Positions 1-6,027 are shown, numbered from the stretch's first letter. The stretch: 6,065 bases of DNA from Spirochaetaceae bacterium (GCA_017382775.1 JAFNZQ010000054.1:1-6065), one strand, 5' to 3'. A program made the numbers and translations. Notes: generated by a model not told the origin, from the letters alone.

Positions 1-363
1 GCATTTTCCTCTGCCGGGAATTTTATAATTGGAGGATTTTTCTTCAAAAAGTGCATCAATCAAAGGATTATTTTTTTCGGGAAAGTTTGCAGGTCGTAAA
101 AAACGCAAAAGATTTTCATCGAAAAATGGGAAAATTTCCCGTCGCTCAAAGGTATGATTTCCACCGGTGATTACATCGGCACCGGCAGAAAAAATTTCTT
201 TCGCATCATCGGGGATTATTCCGTTGCCTCCCGTGGCATTTTCACCGTTTACCACGCAGAAATCGATTTTTCCTTCTTCCAAAAATCGGGGAAGATGTTT
301 TTTTAGCATATTCAAACCGGCAGAAGAATAAACATCTCCAATCATACAAACCCGCACCGTCAT
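1..363 (-). CDS. ymdB: YmdB/TIGR00282-family metallophosphoesterase, C-terminal part cut by window edge
   Basis: Translating the minus strand from the ATG at 363-361 gives 121 residues with no stop before the window edge. The family is a calcineurin-like phosphoesterase of about 260-280 residues. The Bacillus subtilis member YmdB hydrolyses 2',3'-cyclic nucleotides and affects biofilm and motility decisions; the E. coli gene of the same name is unrelated. Visible motifs are IGDV (metal-binding Asp10), VVNGENA (Glu41, Asn42), GGNHTF (Asn69, His70) and RPANFP (90-95), in the family's usual order and spacing. The downstream metal-binding histidines lie outside the window. There is no signal peptide, so it is probably cytoplasmic. 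Its ATG overlaps the stop of the upstream gene in an ATGA, and AAGGTGA sits 7 bases upstream, which fixes the start. It is the third gene of the proS operon. Family assignment is firm; the physiological substrate is inferred from homologues. Confidence 0.92.
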   Translation of the reverse strand, partial: MTVRVCMIGDVYSSAGLNMLKKHLPRFLEEGKIDFCVVNGENATGGNGIIPDDAKEIFSAGADVITGGNHTFERREIFPFFDENLLRFLRPANFPEKNNPLIDALFEEKSSNYKIPGRGKC

Positions 364-1439
364 CTGTTTTTCACCTTGAAGGAATTTACGATTCCGTCAA
401 AATACTCGGAATTTGCTTCGTAGGTTGAAGCTAATATGACGCAATTCATTATGGCAAAGGTACTTTTGTCAATCTTCCGAATGGATGTAAAATTTCGCGT
501 CAATTTTCCATCCGGAAGCAGCATTCTATCCTGTACCAGAAAAAGTGATGTTCCATCCTTTCTCATCAAGATTTTCGATAAGTCCGTGGAACTTTCCATA
601 TCGTTTCGCAACATAAGACGGCAAAAAAACTCAAAGGGTGTATAATCATTGGGCATATCCCCCGTAATGTAATCAACATTGATTACACCATCATTGCCCA
701 GCAACCAGCAATTCGGCAAACCGGGATTCGCAACCCAATCTTGTGGCAGGGAAAGGGTGAAAAAGCCTCCGTCCACCTTTTGCTCCGCCGGTTTGGAATC
801 AAGCTTTGTACCTTTTGGAGCTTTGGGCAAGTTAATTCCCTTAAAAGCACTGAATGACGGATCGTTTTCGTCCAAAACCTGGCCCATGGCCACCAGTTCC
901 AAAACCGATTTTCCGCCGGAAGCCAAAATCCGTCGCAAATTGAATATGGGAACGAAACTGTCGAAAATTACGGTAACCTCGCCACCAAAGGCTTCCATTG
1001 TGGCAGCGTGACGCAAGGTGTTTTCGGTTATGCGGGAATTGACACTTTGGCGTAATTCAAACACATCGTACAAAAATGTGTGAAGATAATTCGCCTTTGG
1101 AGAATCTGCGGGATTTAATGGATTGCGAAATCGTTCTCCCGCAATTTCGATGCCCTTTGCGTCCTCTTTCAAGGTTACGAAAAGTTCGATATCCTTGGCA
1201 CCCTCGGCTACATCCGGGGAAAAATACCGCAAAGAAACGGTGGTGGAATTGAAAAGAATGATTCCCACATATGTTTCATTGGTGAAAGAATAATCACGAT
1301 AATAAACATATTCGCCGGATTGGGTGGGAATCCGTTCCTTCAAATTTGTCAAAGAAAAAAACGGCGACGAAAATGAAAAGAGGAAAAACAAGGCAAGAGT
1401 AAGCTTCATCTTCGTTCTAACCCCAAAATGCTTCATCAT
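360..1439 (-). CDS. Uncharacterised exported or membrane-anchored protein, second gene of the proS operon
   Basis: This is a 359-residue protein that I do not recognise as a named family. The N-terminus has a basic stretch (Lys3, Arg8, Lys10, Lys12) followed by a hydrophobic core at about 13-30 rich in Leu and Phe. That indicates a signal peptide or uncleaved anchor; no lipobox cysteine and no clear Ala-X-Ala site is visible. The rest is soluble-looking. Residues about 40-190 form a mixed region with a beta-strand pattern. A linker rich in Pro and Lys (about 203-222) leads to a segment at 223-356 that begins FFTLSLPQDW and ends near FDGIVNSFK. That layout recalls secreted DcrB/PsbP/Mog1-like domains, but this is resemblance of pattern, not a proven match. 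The ATG at 1439 overlaps the proS stop as ATGA and has GGAAAG 6 bases upstream. Met11 (ATG at 1409-1407) is an alternative start that would also leave a signal-like sequence. Function is unknown. Confidence 0.88.
   Translation of the reverse strand: MMKHFGVRTKMKLTLALFFLFSFSSPFFSLTNLKERIPTQSGEYVYYRDYSFTNETYVGIILFNSTTVSLRYFSPDVAEGAKDIELFVTLKEDAKGIEIAGERFRNPLNPADSPKANYLHTFLYDVFELRQSVNSRITENTLRHAATMEAFGGEVTVIFDSFVPIFNLRRILASGGKSVLELVAMGQVLDENDPSFSAFKGINLPKAPKGTKLDSKPAEQKVDGGFFTLSLPQDWVANPGLPNCWLLGNDGVINVDYITGDMPNDYTPFEFFCRLMLRNDMESSTDLSKILMRKDGTSLFLVQDRMLLPDGKLTRNFTSIRKIDKSTFAIMNCVILASTYEANSEYFDGIVNSFKVKNR
371..377 (-). promoter_or_regulatory. Ribosome binding site for the phosphoesterase gene
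   Basis: On the minus strand the sequence reads AAGGTGA, then 7 bases, then the ATG at 363-361. This is a good match to the 3' end of 16S rRNA and lies inside the end of the preceding gene. It supports both the chosen start and coupled translation across the ATGA junction. Confidence 0.7.
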
Positions 1440-3262
1440 TTATAACTTTCCATTTGGCTGCGAACTGTGCTTTCAACAAAATCTGCAACTTCTTTTAGGG
1501 GAATTTTCTCAACTTCCCCGGTTTTTCGCATTCGCACTTCCGCATCCGGCAAGGTTTTATCACTTATCACCACACGCAGGGGAATTCCCATAAGGTCTAA
1601 ATCCTTGAATTTAACACCGGGACGTTCATTTCTGTCGTCCAAAAGCACTTCAATACCTCGTTTCTGCAAATCACCGTAAAGCTCTTCCGCCAAAGCGAGA
1701 CTGTCCTGCTCCCCTTTGATGGGAACAACGGCCACGGAAAAGGGCGCCACGCTCATGGGCCAAATTATGCCGTTTTCGTCGTTGTTTTCCTCAATGATGG
1801 ACGCCACGGTTCTGTCAATTCCGATGCCGTAACATCCCATGGTGGGCGTCTGCTCCTTGCCGTTTTCGTCCAAGAATTTCGCTTTAAGAGCCTTGGCGTA
1901 TTTGGTTCCCAATTTGAAGATGTGGCCAAGCTCGTTGCCTTTTTTTGTAAAAAACGGCTCGCCGCAGTTGGGACAAATATCGCCGGCCTTTACGGTTCGA
2001 ATATCGCCGGTAAGGAAGGGAACAAAGTCGCGACCGGGTTCCACATGAATATTGTCGAAATCTGCCACACCGCCACCGGTTACAGTGTCGTGCACATTGA
2101 TTTTGAAACCATCATCGGTTTTTTCCATAACGCTGAAATCAACGATGAGCGGAACATTGGTAAGACCAACCGGCCCCACGAAACCGTGAGGTGCTCCGGA
2201 ATATTTGATAACGTTTTCTTCGTCCGCAAGTTCCGCAGCAGAGGCTTTTAACAAGGCCGCCAATTTGGCCTCGTTCACGTCCAAATCACCGCGAATGGCA
2301 ACGGCCACGAAAACTTCGGGATAAACATTGCCGTCTTTCTTAAAGGATTTTCCACCGGGCGCCGATGAAAAATCAATTTCGGAATTTTCAACGCGGTAAA
2401 TCAATACTTTTATAAACTGAGAAGCGGGCATTTTGAAAAATTCTTCCATTTGAACGATGGTTTCCACACCGGCACAGGCCACTTTTTCAATGGGCAGCGT
2501 CGTGGGCTTTTGGGGATTTCCATCCTTGTCCAAGGCAATGTCGGAGGCACAACCGGCTTTTTCGTCATTGGCCGCATAGCCGCATTTTTTGCACAAAATT
2601 AAGGTGTTGTCCCCAATTTCGCTTTCTATCATAAACTCTTCGCTACCGGAACCGCCAAAGGCACCGGAATCCGCACTGACGGGAATAACGGTAAGTCCGC
2701 ATCGTCTGAAAACGTTGCGATAGGCTCGGGCAAAATTGGCGTAAACTTCGTCCAAGGACTTATCGTCCCCATGGAAGGAATAGGCATCCTTCATGGTAAA
2801 TTCACGGCCTCGCATAACGCCGTATCGCGGACGAATTTCGTCACGAAATTTCGTTTGTATCTGATAAGCCACTATTGGCAACTGTTTGTATGAAAAAAGT
2901 TCGTCCCGAATAACCGAGGTAATGGCTTCTTCCGCAGTGGGAGAAACCACCAAGTCCTGTCCCAAACGGTTTTTCACTTTTAGCATTCCGTCGCCCATAG
3001 TTGTCCAACGACCGCTTTCTTTCCAAACCTCACCGGGGACAACCACAGGCAGCAAAAATTCCTGGGCGCCAATGGCATTCATTTCTTCCCGAACAATTTG
3101 TTCAACTTTTCGTTTAACACGCAACCCCATGGGCAAATAGGCAAAAAGGCCGTTGGAGAGTTTGCGAATAAGTCCTGCTCGGAACATCAACTTGTGGCTA
3201 ATAATTGCCGCATCACCGGGAGCTTCCCTCAAAGTGGAAACCAACATATTTGATAATCTCAT
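1436..3262 (-). CDS. proS: Prolyl-tRNA synthetase, bacterial type with INS editing domain
   Basis: ProRS attaches proline to tRNA(Pro) in the cytoplasm; it is a dimeric class II synthetase. The 608-residue length fits the bacterial form with an inserted editing domain. The N-terminus (MRLSNMLVSTLREAPGDA) aligns from residue 1 with E. coli ProRS, which fixes the start. Class II motif 2 is at about 139-163 (FRDEIRPRYGVMRGREF), motif 3 at 475-486 (MGCYGIGIDRTV), and the substrate loop SPTAEE at 107-112. The YbaK-like INS domain, which hydrolyses mischarged Ala-tRNA(Pro), spans about 224-410, with Lys285 probably the conserved catalytic-pocket lysine, RGDLDVNEAKL at 324-334 and a GPVGL loop at 363-367. 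The anticodon-binding domain runs from about 506 (LLDDRNERPGVKFKD at 540-554). CxxC pairs (224/227 and 430/433) flank the INS domain and could bind zinc. It heads the minus-strand operon and overlaps the next gene by 4 bases. No Shine-Dalgarno is visible. Confidence 0.98.
   Translation of the reverse strand: MRLSNMLVSTLREAPGDAAIISHKLMFRAGLIRKLSNGLFAYLPMGLRVKRKVEQIVREEMNAIGAQEFLLPVVVPGEVWKESGRWTTMGDGMLKVKNRLGQDLVVSPTAEEAITSVIRDELFSYKQLPIVAYQIQTKFRDEIRPRYGVMRGREFTMKDAYSFHGDDKSLDEVYANFARAYRNVFRRCGLTVIPVSADSGAFGGSGSEEFMIESEIGDNTLILCKKCGYAANDEKAGCASDIALDKDGNPQKPTTLPIEKVACAGVETIVQMEEFFKMPASQFIKVLIYRVENSEIDFSSAPGGKSFKKDGNVYPEVFVAVAIRGDLDVNEAKLAALLKASAAELADEENVIKYSGAPHGFVGPVGLTNVPLIVDFSVMEKTDDGFKINVHDTVTGGGVADFDNIHVEPGRDFVPFLTGDIRTVKAGDICPNCGEPFFTKKGNELGHIFKLGTKYAKALKAKFLDENGKEQTPTMGCYGIGIDRTVASIIEENNDENGIIWPMSVAPFSVAVVPIKGEQDSLALAEELYGDLQKRGIEVLLDDRNERPGVKFKDLDLMGIPLRVVISDKTLPDAEVRMRKTGEVEKIPLKEVADFVESTVRSQMESYK
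1446..1451 (-). promoter_or_regulatory. Ribosome binding site for the exported protein gene
   Basis: The minus strand reads GGAAAG, six bases, then the ATG at 1439-1437. The site lies within the last codons of proS. It favours this ATG over the internal Met11 codon, which has only a weak purine run in front of it. Confidence 0.5.
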
Positions 3263-3268
3263 GAGGGT

Positions 3269-3297
3269 ATTTTACAACAATTAAATTTTTTTGTCAA
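3269..3297 (-). promoter_or_regulatory. proS operon promoter, predicted leaderless start
   Basis: On the minus strand there is an exact -35 TTGACA (3297-3292), a 17-base spacer and a -10 TAAAAT (3274-3269, five of six matches). Counting from the -10 puts +1 at 3262, the first base of the proS ATG. The six bases between are ACCCTC, which is not a Shine-Dalgarno. A 5-base dyad GTCAA-gat-TTGAC (3293-3305) overlaps the -35. I see no second promoter before the downstream genes. Confidence 0.72.
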
Positions 3298-3348
3298 GAT
3301 TTGACGGATTATAGTGGGATTTTTAACAAAAATGTGATTTTCCCTTCC

Positions 3349-3367
3349 CAAAAACAGGAATTATTCC
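3349..3367 (+). promoter_or_regulatory. Operator-like element: CAAAAACAGG box overlapping an 11-base palindrome
   Basis: CAAAAACAGG (3349-3358) is followed by a perfect palindrome GGAAT-T-ATTCC (3357-3367) that ends one base before the -35 of the downstream promoter. The same 10-mer, at the same distance from the -35 and also running into a perfect palindrome, occurs at 3952-3969 before the TRAP gene. The position, about -55 to -37 relative to the predicted +1, suits a regulator site. No regulator is identified; this is inference from symmetry and repetition. Confidence 0.5.
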
Positions 3368-3368
3368 A

Positions 3369-3397
3369 TTGACAAAGGCCCAAACAAGTGATATAAT
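3369..3397 (+). promoter_or_regulatory. Consensus promoter of the small membrane protein/YbjQ unit
   Basis: An exact TTGACA (3369-3374), a 17-base spacer and an exact TATAAT (3392-3397) are present, with a TG at 3389-3390 giving an extended -10. Predicted +1 is near 3404. The ATG at 3398 would therefore not be transcribed, which excludes it as start of the next gene. The resulting leader before ATG 3413 is only about 9 bases. Confidence 0.85.
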
Positions 3398-3412
3398 ATG
3401 ATGGAGTTTTTT

Positions 3413-3631
3413 ATGAATAAACGTTATATTCCGCCCATAATCGTAACTTCTTTACTCATAATTTACATGGCGGTTTATTTTATCTTTATAGCCTCATTGT
3501 TGCCTCATTTGTGGTTGAAAGTCTTTTTCACAATAATTCCGGTGATTTTTTCCATGGTTTTAATATACGTCCTTTTACAAAGAATAAAGGAAATAAAGGG
3601 AGGAGAAGAAAATGATCTTGGTAAATACTGA
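3413..3631 (+). CDS. Small two-helix membrane protein, partner of YbjQ-family gene
   Basis: This is a 72-residue protein with no named function known to me. It has two predicted transmembrane helices, about 8-29 and 36-56, joined by a very short loop (PHLWLK). A charged tail (QRIKEIKGGEENDLGKY) follows and would probably face the cytoplasm by the positive-inside rule. Small proteins with this layout and a tail ending in an acidic stretch plus Lys-Tyr are, from memory, often found just before YbjQ-type genes. The reading frame extends up to an ATG at 3398, but that codon lies at -6 of the promoter, so the ATG at 3413 is chosen; GGAG (3403-3406) sits six bases before it. The last 20 bases overlap the YbjQ gene in another frame, implying coupled translation and perhaps a joint role at the membrane. 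The partnership is inference. Confidence 0.82.
   Translation: MNKRYIPPIIVTSLLIIYMAVYFIFIASLLPHLWLKVFFTIIPVIFSMVLIYVLLQRIKEIKGGEENDLGKY
3598..3605 (+). promoter_or_regulatory. Ribosome binding site of the YbjQ-family gene
   Basis: GGGAGGAG ends six bases before the ATG at 3612 and lies inside the 3' end of the preceding small gene. It is one of the two strongest Shine-Dalgarno matches in the window and fixes the YbjQ start despite the 20-base overlap. Confidence 0.8.
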
Positions 3632-3923
3632 TTACATTACGGGAAAGGAATTTGAAATGCTGGGGTTGGTTCGAGGAAGTACCGTCCAGAGCAAACATCT
3701 TGGGAATGACATTGCCCAAGCTTTCAAAACAATGGTTGGCGGAGAATTGCGAGCATACAATGAAATGCTGAACGAGGCACGGGCCTTGGCCACAAAACGT
3801 ATGGTGGAAGATGCGGAAAAACTTGGCGCCGATGCCGTTGTAAACATAAGGTACGCTTCTTCCGCCATTATGCAAGGTGCTGCGGAAGTAATTGCCTACG
3901 GGACTGCCGTAAAATTTATTTAA
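3612..3923 (+). CDS. ybjQ: YbjQ/UPF0145 (DUF74) family protein
   Basis: The 103-residue protein matches the YbjQ family (Pfam PF01906), which is usually about 100-110 residues, so it is full length. Family landmarks visible are an N-terminal strand and VNTDYITGKE, LGLVRGSTV (17-25), a VGGELRAYNEML segment (42-53), an amphipathic helix ending AEKLGADAVVNIRY (68-81), and the C-terminal MQGAAEVIAYGTAVKF. Members form small oligomeric (pentameric in solved structures) cytoplasmic proteins; some databases label them heavy-metal-binding, but the cellular role is not established. This copy has no cysteine and only one histidine (His29), so classical thiol metal binding is not supported here. It is the second gene of a two-gene unit with the small membrane protein and shares its promoter. 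Family is firm; function is unknown. Confidence 0.95.
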   Translation: MILVNTDYITGKEFEMLGLVRGSTVQSKHLGNDIAQAFKTMVGGELRAYNEMLNEARALATKRMVEDAEKLGADAVVNIRYASSAIMQGAAEVIAYGTAVKFI

Positions 3924-3951
3924 CCAAACAACTTACCGCAATTTTTTTTCT

Positions 3952-3969
3952 CAAAAACAGGGATATCCC
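3952..3969 (+). promoter_or_regulatory. Operator-like element: CAAAAACAGG box overlapping a 10-base palindrome
   Basis: CAAAAACAGG (3952-3961) runs into the perfect palindrome GGGATATCCC (3960-3969), two bases before the -35 of the TRAP promoter. It is the second copy of the element at 3349-3367. Relative to that copy, the third position of the left arm changes A to G and its partner in the right arm changes T to C, so symmetry is kept. A run of eight T (3942-3949) lies just upstream and might act as an UP element. Confidence 0.5.
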
Positions 3970-3971
3970 CC

Positions 3972-4000
3972 TTGACAAAGGTGCGTAAACATGGTATAAT
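3972..4000 (+). promoter_or_regulatory. Consensus promoter of the TRAP permease gene
   Basis: An exact TTGACA (3972-3977), a 17-base spacer and an exact TATAAT (3995-4000) are present, with TG at 3992-3993 forming an extended -10. Predicted +1 is near 4007, leaving a leader of about 32 bases before ATG 4039. The promoter closely resembles the one at 3369-3397, including the AAAGG run that begins at the end of the -35. Confidence 0.87.
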
Positions 4001-4023
4001 ACGATGTATATATTTAAACTACT

Positions 4024-4031
4024 AAGGATGG
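4024..4031 (+). promoter_or_regulatory. Ribosome binding site of the TRAP permease gene
   Basis: AAGGATGG lies 7 bases before the ATG at 4039. An in-frame TTG at 4033 is too close to the GATGG part of the site to be preferred, so the ATG start is used; the alternative would add only two residues. Confidence 0.5.
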
Positions 4032-4038
4032 ATTGCCC

Positions 4039-5997
4039 ATGACAGAAGAAGAGAAAAGAAAACTAATGCGTGAGTTGGATCCCGACTCTGCCCATAGGCA
4101 TTTTTTAGGTGTACGAAGAATCATTATCGGCATTTTACTCGCCGGATTTTCCCTTTTTGCCCTATGGCTTAATACCATCGCAACTTTACCCGAACAGATT
4201 CGCCGTTCCGCCTTCATCGGAATTGCGATTTTTTTGTCCTATTTGCTTTTTCCCGCTAAAAAATCTTTGGCCTTTAAGGATCAAATACCGTGGTACGATA
4301 TCCTTTTAGCCACGGCTTCCATTCTGTGTTATTTCTATGTAATCGTAAATTTCCGTGACTTAGTCTCCCGTGCCGCCATGGGGTATAACGGAATGGACAT
4401 TTTTGTGGGCTTCATCGGAATACTTTTGCTTTTGGAAGCCTGCCGCAGAGTTGTGGGAATTCCCATTTTGATTATAGTCGGAATTTTCATACTGTATGCC
4501 CGTTTCGGAAATTACATCCCCGGCAATTTCGGACACCGAGGATTTTCCGTCAGCCGAATTGTGGAACATCTTTTATTCAACATGGAGGGCGTTATCGGCA
4601 CTCCCCTGGGGGTATGTTCCACCTTCATTGTGCTTTTCATAATTTTCGGTGCCTTTTTGGAAAAAACCGGTGTAGGCGGCTTTTTCATAGCCATTGCAAA
4701 TTCCATTGCCGGTCGGGCCGTAGGTGGTCCTGCAAAAGTGGCAGTCATTGCCAGTAGCTTGCAGGGGATGATTTCCGGAAGTTCCGTGGCCAATACCGTG
4801 GGTTCCGGCAGTTTCACCATCCCAATGATGAAGAAAACCGGTTATAAACCATCCTTTGCCGCCGCCGTTGAGGCCGTTGCTTCCACCGGTGGACAAATCA
4901 TGCCGCCGGTAATGGGTGCCGCCGCTTTTTTGATGGCGGAGATGACCGGTGTGCCCTATTCCCGAGTGGTTACATCCGCTATTTTGCCGGCCGCATTGTA
5001 CTACATCGGCGTATGGATGATGGTGGACTTTGAGGCCCGCAAAACCGGCTTGAAAGGATTGGACAAAAGCGAAGTTCCCAATTTTTTCAAGTTGATGTTC
5101 ACAAAGGGCTATTTGCTTCTGCCGGTGGTATTGTTGGTTGTTCTTCTGATGCGTGGGAGCACTCCGTCCAGGGCGGCGGTTATTGCCATCGCCACGTCCA
5201 TTATAGTCAGTTTGTTCAACAAAGGGAATCGCATAACACCCAAGGGAATTTTCGATGCCCTTGTTAGCGGAGCACGCAGCACATTAAGTGTGGCAATAGC
5301 CTGTTCCGTGGCGGGAATGATTGTGGGCGTTGTAACATTAACGGGGATCGGACTCAAATTGGCCTCGAACCTGCTGGCTCTTTCCGGCGGGATTCCCCTG
5401 CTTACCCTGTTTTTCACCATGATTGCTTCAATTATTTTGGGAATGGGTGTTCCCACCACGGCAAATTACGTTATCATGGCCACAATTACCGCACCCATTG
5501 TAATAAGCCTGGGTATTGACACTCTTCCGGCCCATATGTTCGTATTTTATTTCGGAATTGTTGCGGACATTACTCCACCGGTGGCCTTGGCTGCCTATGC
5601 GGGAGCGGCAATCGCAAAGACTGATCCCTTCAAAACAGGAATCACCGCAACCAGGCTAGCAATAACGGCTTTTATAATACCCTACATTTTTGCACTGAAT
5701 CCCAGTTTGTTACTAATCGATACGGTGTGGTATGAAGTAATTTCCATAATCATAACATCCTGCATCGGAATGATCGGAATTACATCCGCCATGGAAGGAT
5801 ACATGCTAACCCGTCTTCCCATGTGGCAACGATTGATTTGCTTTCCCGCAGGACTTTTGCTGATAATCCCCGGAACCATTACCGACATAATCGGAGTTGG
5901 CGGAATTGCATTGATGTTTATCATACAGGTGATATCAAAACGTCGACTGGCCAAAATTTTGAAAACCGGAAACGAGATAACGGAAGCCGAAAAATAA
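4039..5997 (+). CDS. TRAP transporter permease, fused 4TM/12TM type
   Basis: The protein has 652 residues and lies in the inner membrane. It fuses the small (DctQ-like) and large (DctM-like) TRAP subunits; such fusions usually work with TAXI-type substrate-binding proteins and import organic acids or similar solutes using an ion gradient. Hydrophobic segments start at about 27, 57, 87, 120 and 139, forming the N-terminal part. The large-subunit core follows, with SLQGMISGSSVANTVGSGS (240-258) and GGQIMPPVMGAAAF (284-297) in the first half, and LGMGVPTTANYVIMATITAP (467-486) and VADITPPVALAAYAGAAIA (508-526) in the second. These paired glycine/proline motifs reflect the internal duplication expected of the family. 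A C-terminal hydrophobic extension (563-633) resembles the DUF3394-type tail seen in these fusions and ends with a basic, charged tail. It has its own promoter; the downstream gene begins 30 bases later. No binding protein lies in the window, and the substrate cannot be told. Confidence 0.95.
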   Translation: MTEEEKRKLMRELDPDSAHRHFLGVRRIIIGILLAGFSLFALWLNTIATLPEQIRRSAFIGIAIFLSYLLFPAKKSLAFKDQIPWYDILLATASILCYFYVIVNFRDLVSRAAMGYNGMDIFVGFIGILLLLEACRRVVGIPILIIVGIFILYARFGNYIPGNFGHRGFSVSRIVEHLLFNMEGVIGTPLGVCSTFIVLFIIFGAFLEKTGVGGFFIAIANSIAGRAVGGPAKVAVIASSLQGMISGSSVANTVGSGSFTIPMMKKTGYKPSFAAAVEAVASTGGQIMPPVMGAAAFLMAEMTGVPYSRVVTSAILPAALYYIGVWMMVDFEARKTGLKGLDKSEVPNFFKLMFTKGYLLLPVVLLVVLLMRGSTPSRAAVIAIATSIIVSLFNKGNRITPKGIFDALVSGARSTLSVAIACSVAGMIVGVVTLTGIGLKLASNLLALSGGIPLLTLFFTMIASIILGMGVPTTANYVIMATITAPIVISLGIDTLPAHMFVFYFGIVADITPPVALAAYAGAAIAKTDPFKTGITATRLAITAFIIPYIFALNPSLLLIDTVWYEVISIIITSCIGMIGITSAMEGYMLTRLPMWQRLICFPAGLLLIIPGTITDIIGVGGIALMFIIQVISKRRLAKILKTGNEITEAEK

Positions 5998-6015
5998 GAA
6001 TTTCCGAGAGCTTTC

Positions 6016-6022
6016 AAGGAGG
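6016..6022 (+). promoter_or_regulatory. Ribosome binding site of the gene at the right edge
   Basis: A perfect AAGGAGG lies five bases before the ATG at 6028. It is the best Shine-Dalgarno match in the window and is the main evidence that a real gene starts here. Confidence 0.8.
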
Positions 6023-6027
6023 AAAAA

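Noticed and set aside
1922..2251. Plus-strand open frame of 109 codons inside proS
   Set aside because: It is antisense to conserved ProRS sequence, has no recognisable domain and no promoter or ribosome binding site.
3301..3329. Plus-strand promoter from TTGACG at 3301
   Set aside because: At 17 bases the -10 would be TAACAA, only three of six matches, and a far better promoter lies 68 bases downstream.
3308..3336. Minus-strand TATAAT (3313-3308) as a second proS promoter that would give a longer leader
   Set aside because: The -35 at proper spacing is CACATT, a poor match, and there is no extended TGn. It cannot be fully excluded.
3398..3412. Upstream ATG codons (3398 and 3401) as starts for the small membrane protein or another frame
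   Set aside because: They lie between the -10 hexamer and the predicted +1, so they would not be in the mRNA.
3924..3950. Possible intrinsic terminator after the YbjQ gene, based on the run of eight T at 3942-3949
   Set aside because: I found no GC-rich inverted repeat directly before the T run. Read-through into the TRAP gene or factor-dependent termination remains possible.
4028..4042. Four-codon mini-ORF (Met-Asp-Cys-Pro-stop) whose TGA overlaps the TRAP ATG
   Set aside because: Its only purine-rich site, AAGG, directly abuts its ATG, so initiation there is unlikely; the arrangement is probably chance.
4512..4896. Overlapping minus-strand open frames inside the TRAP gene
   Set aside because: Their composition mirrors the membrane protein on the other strand, and no start signals or family features are present.
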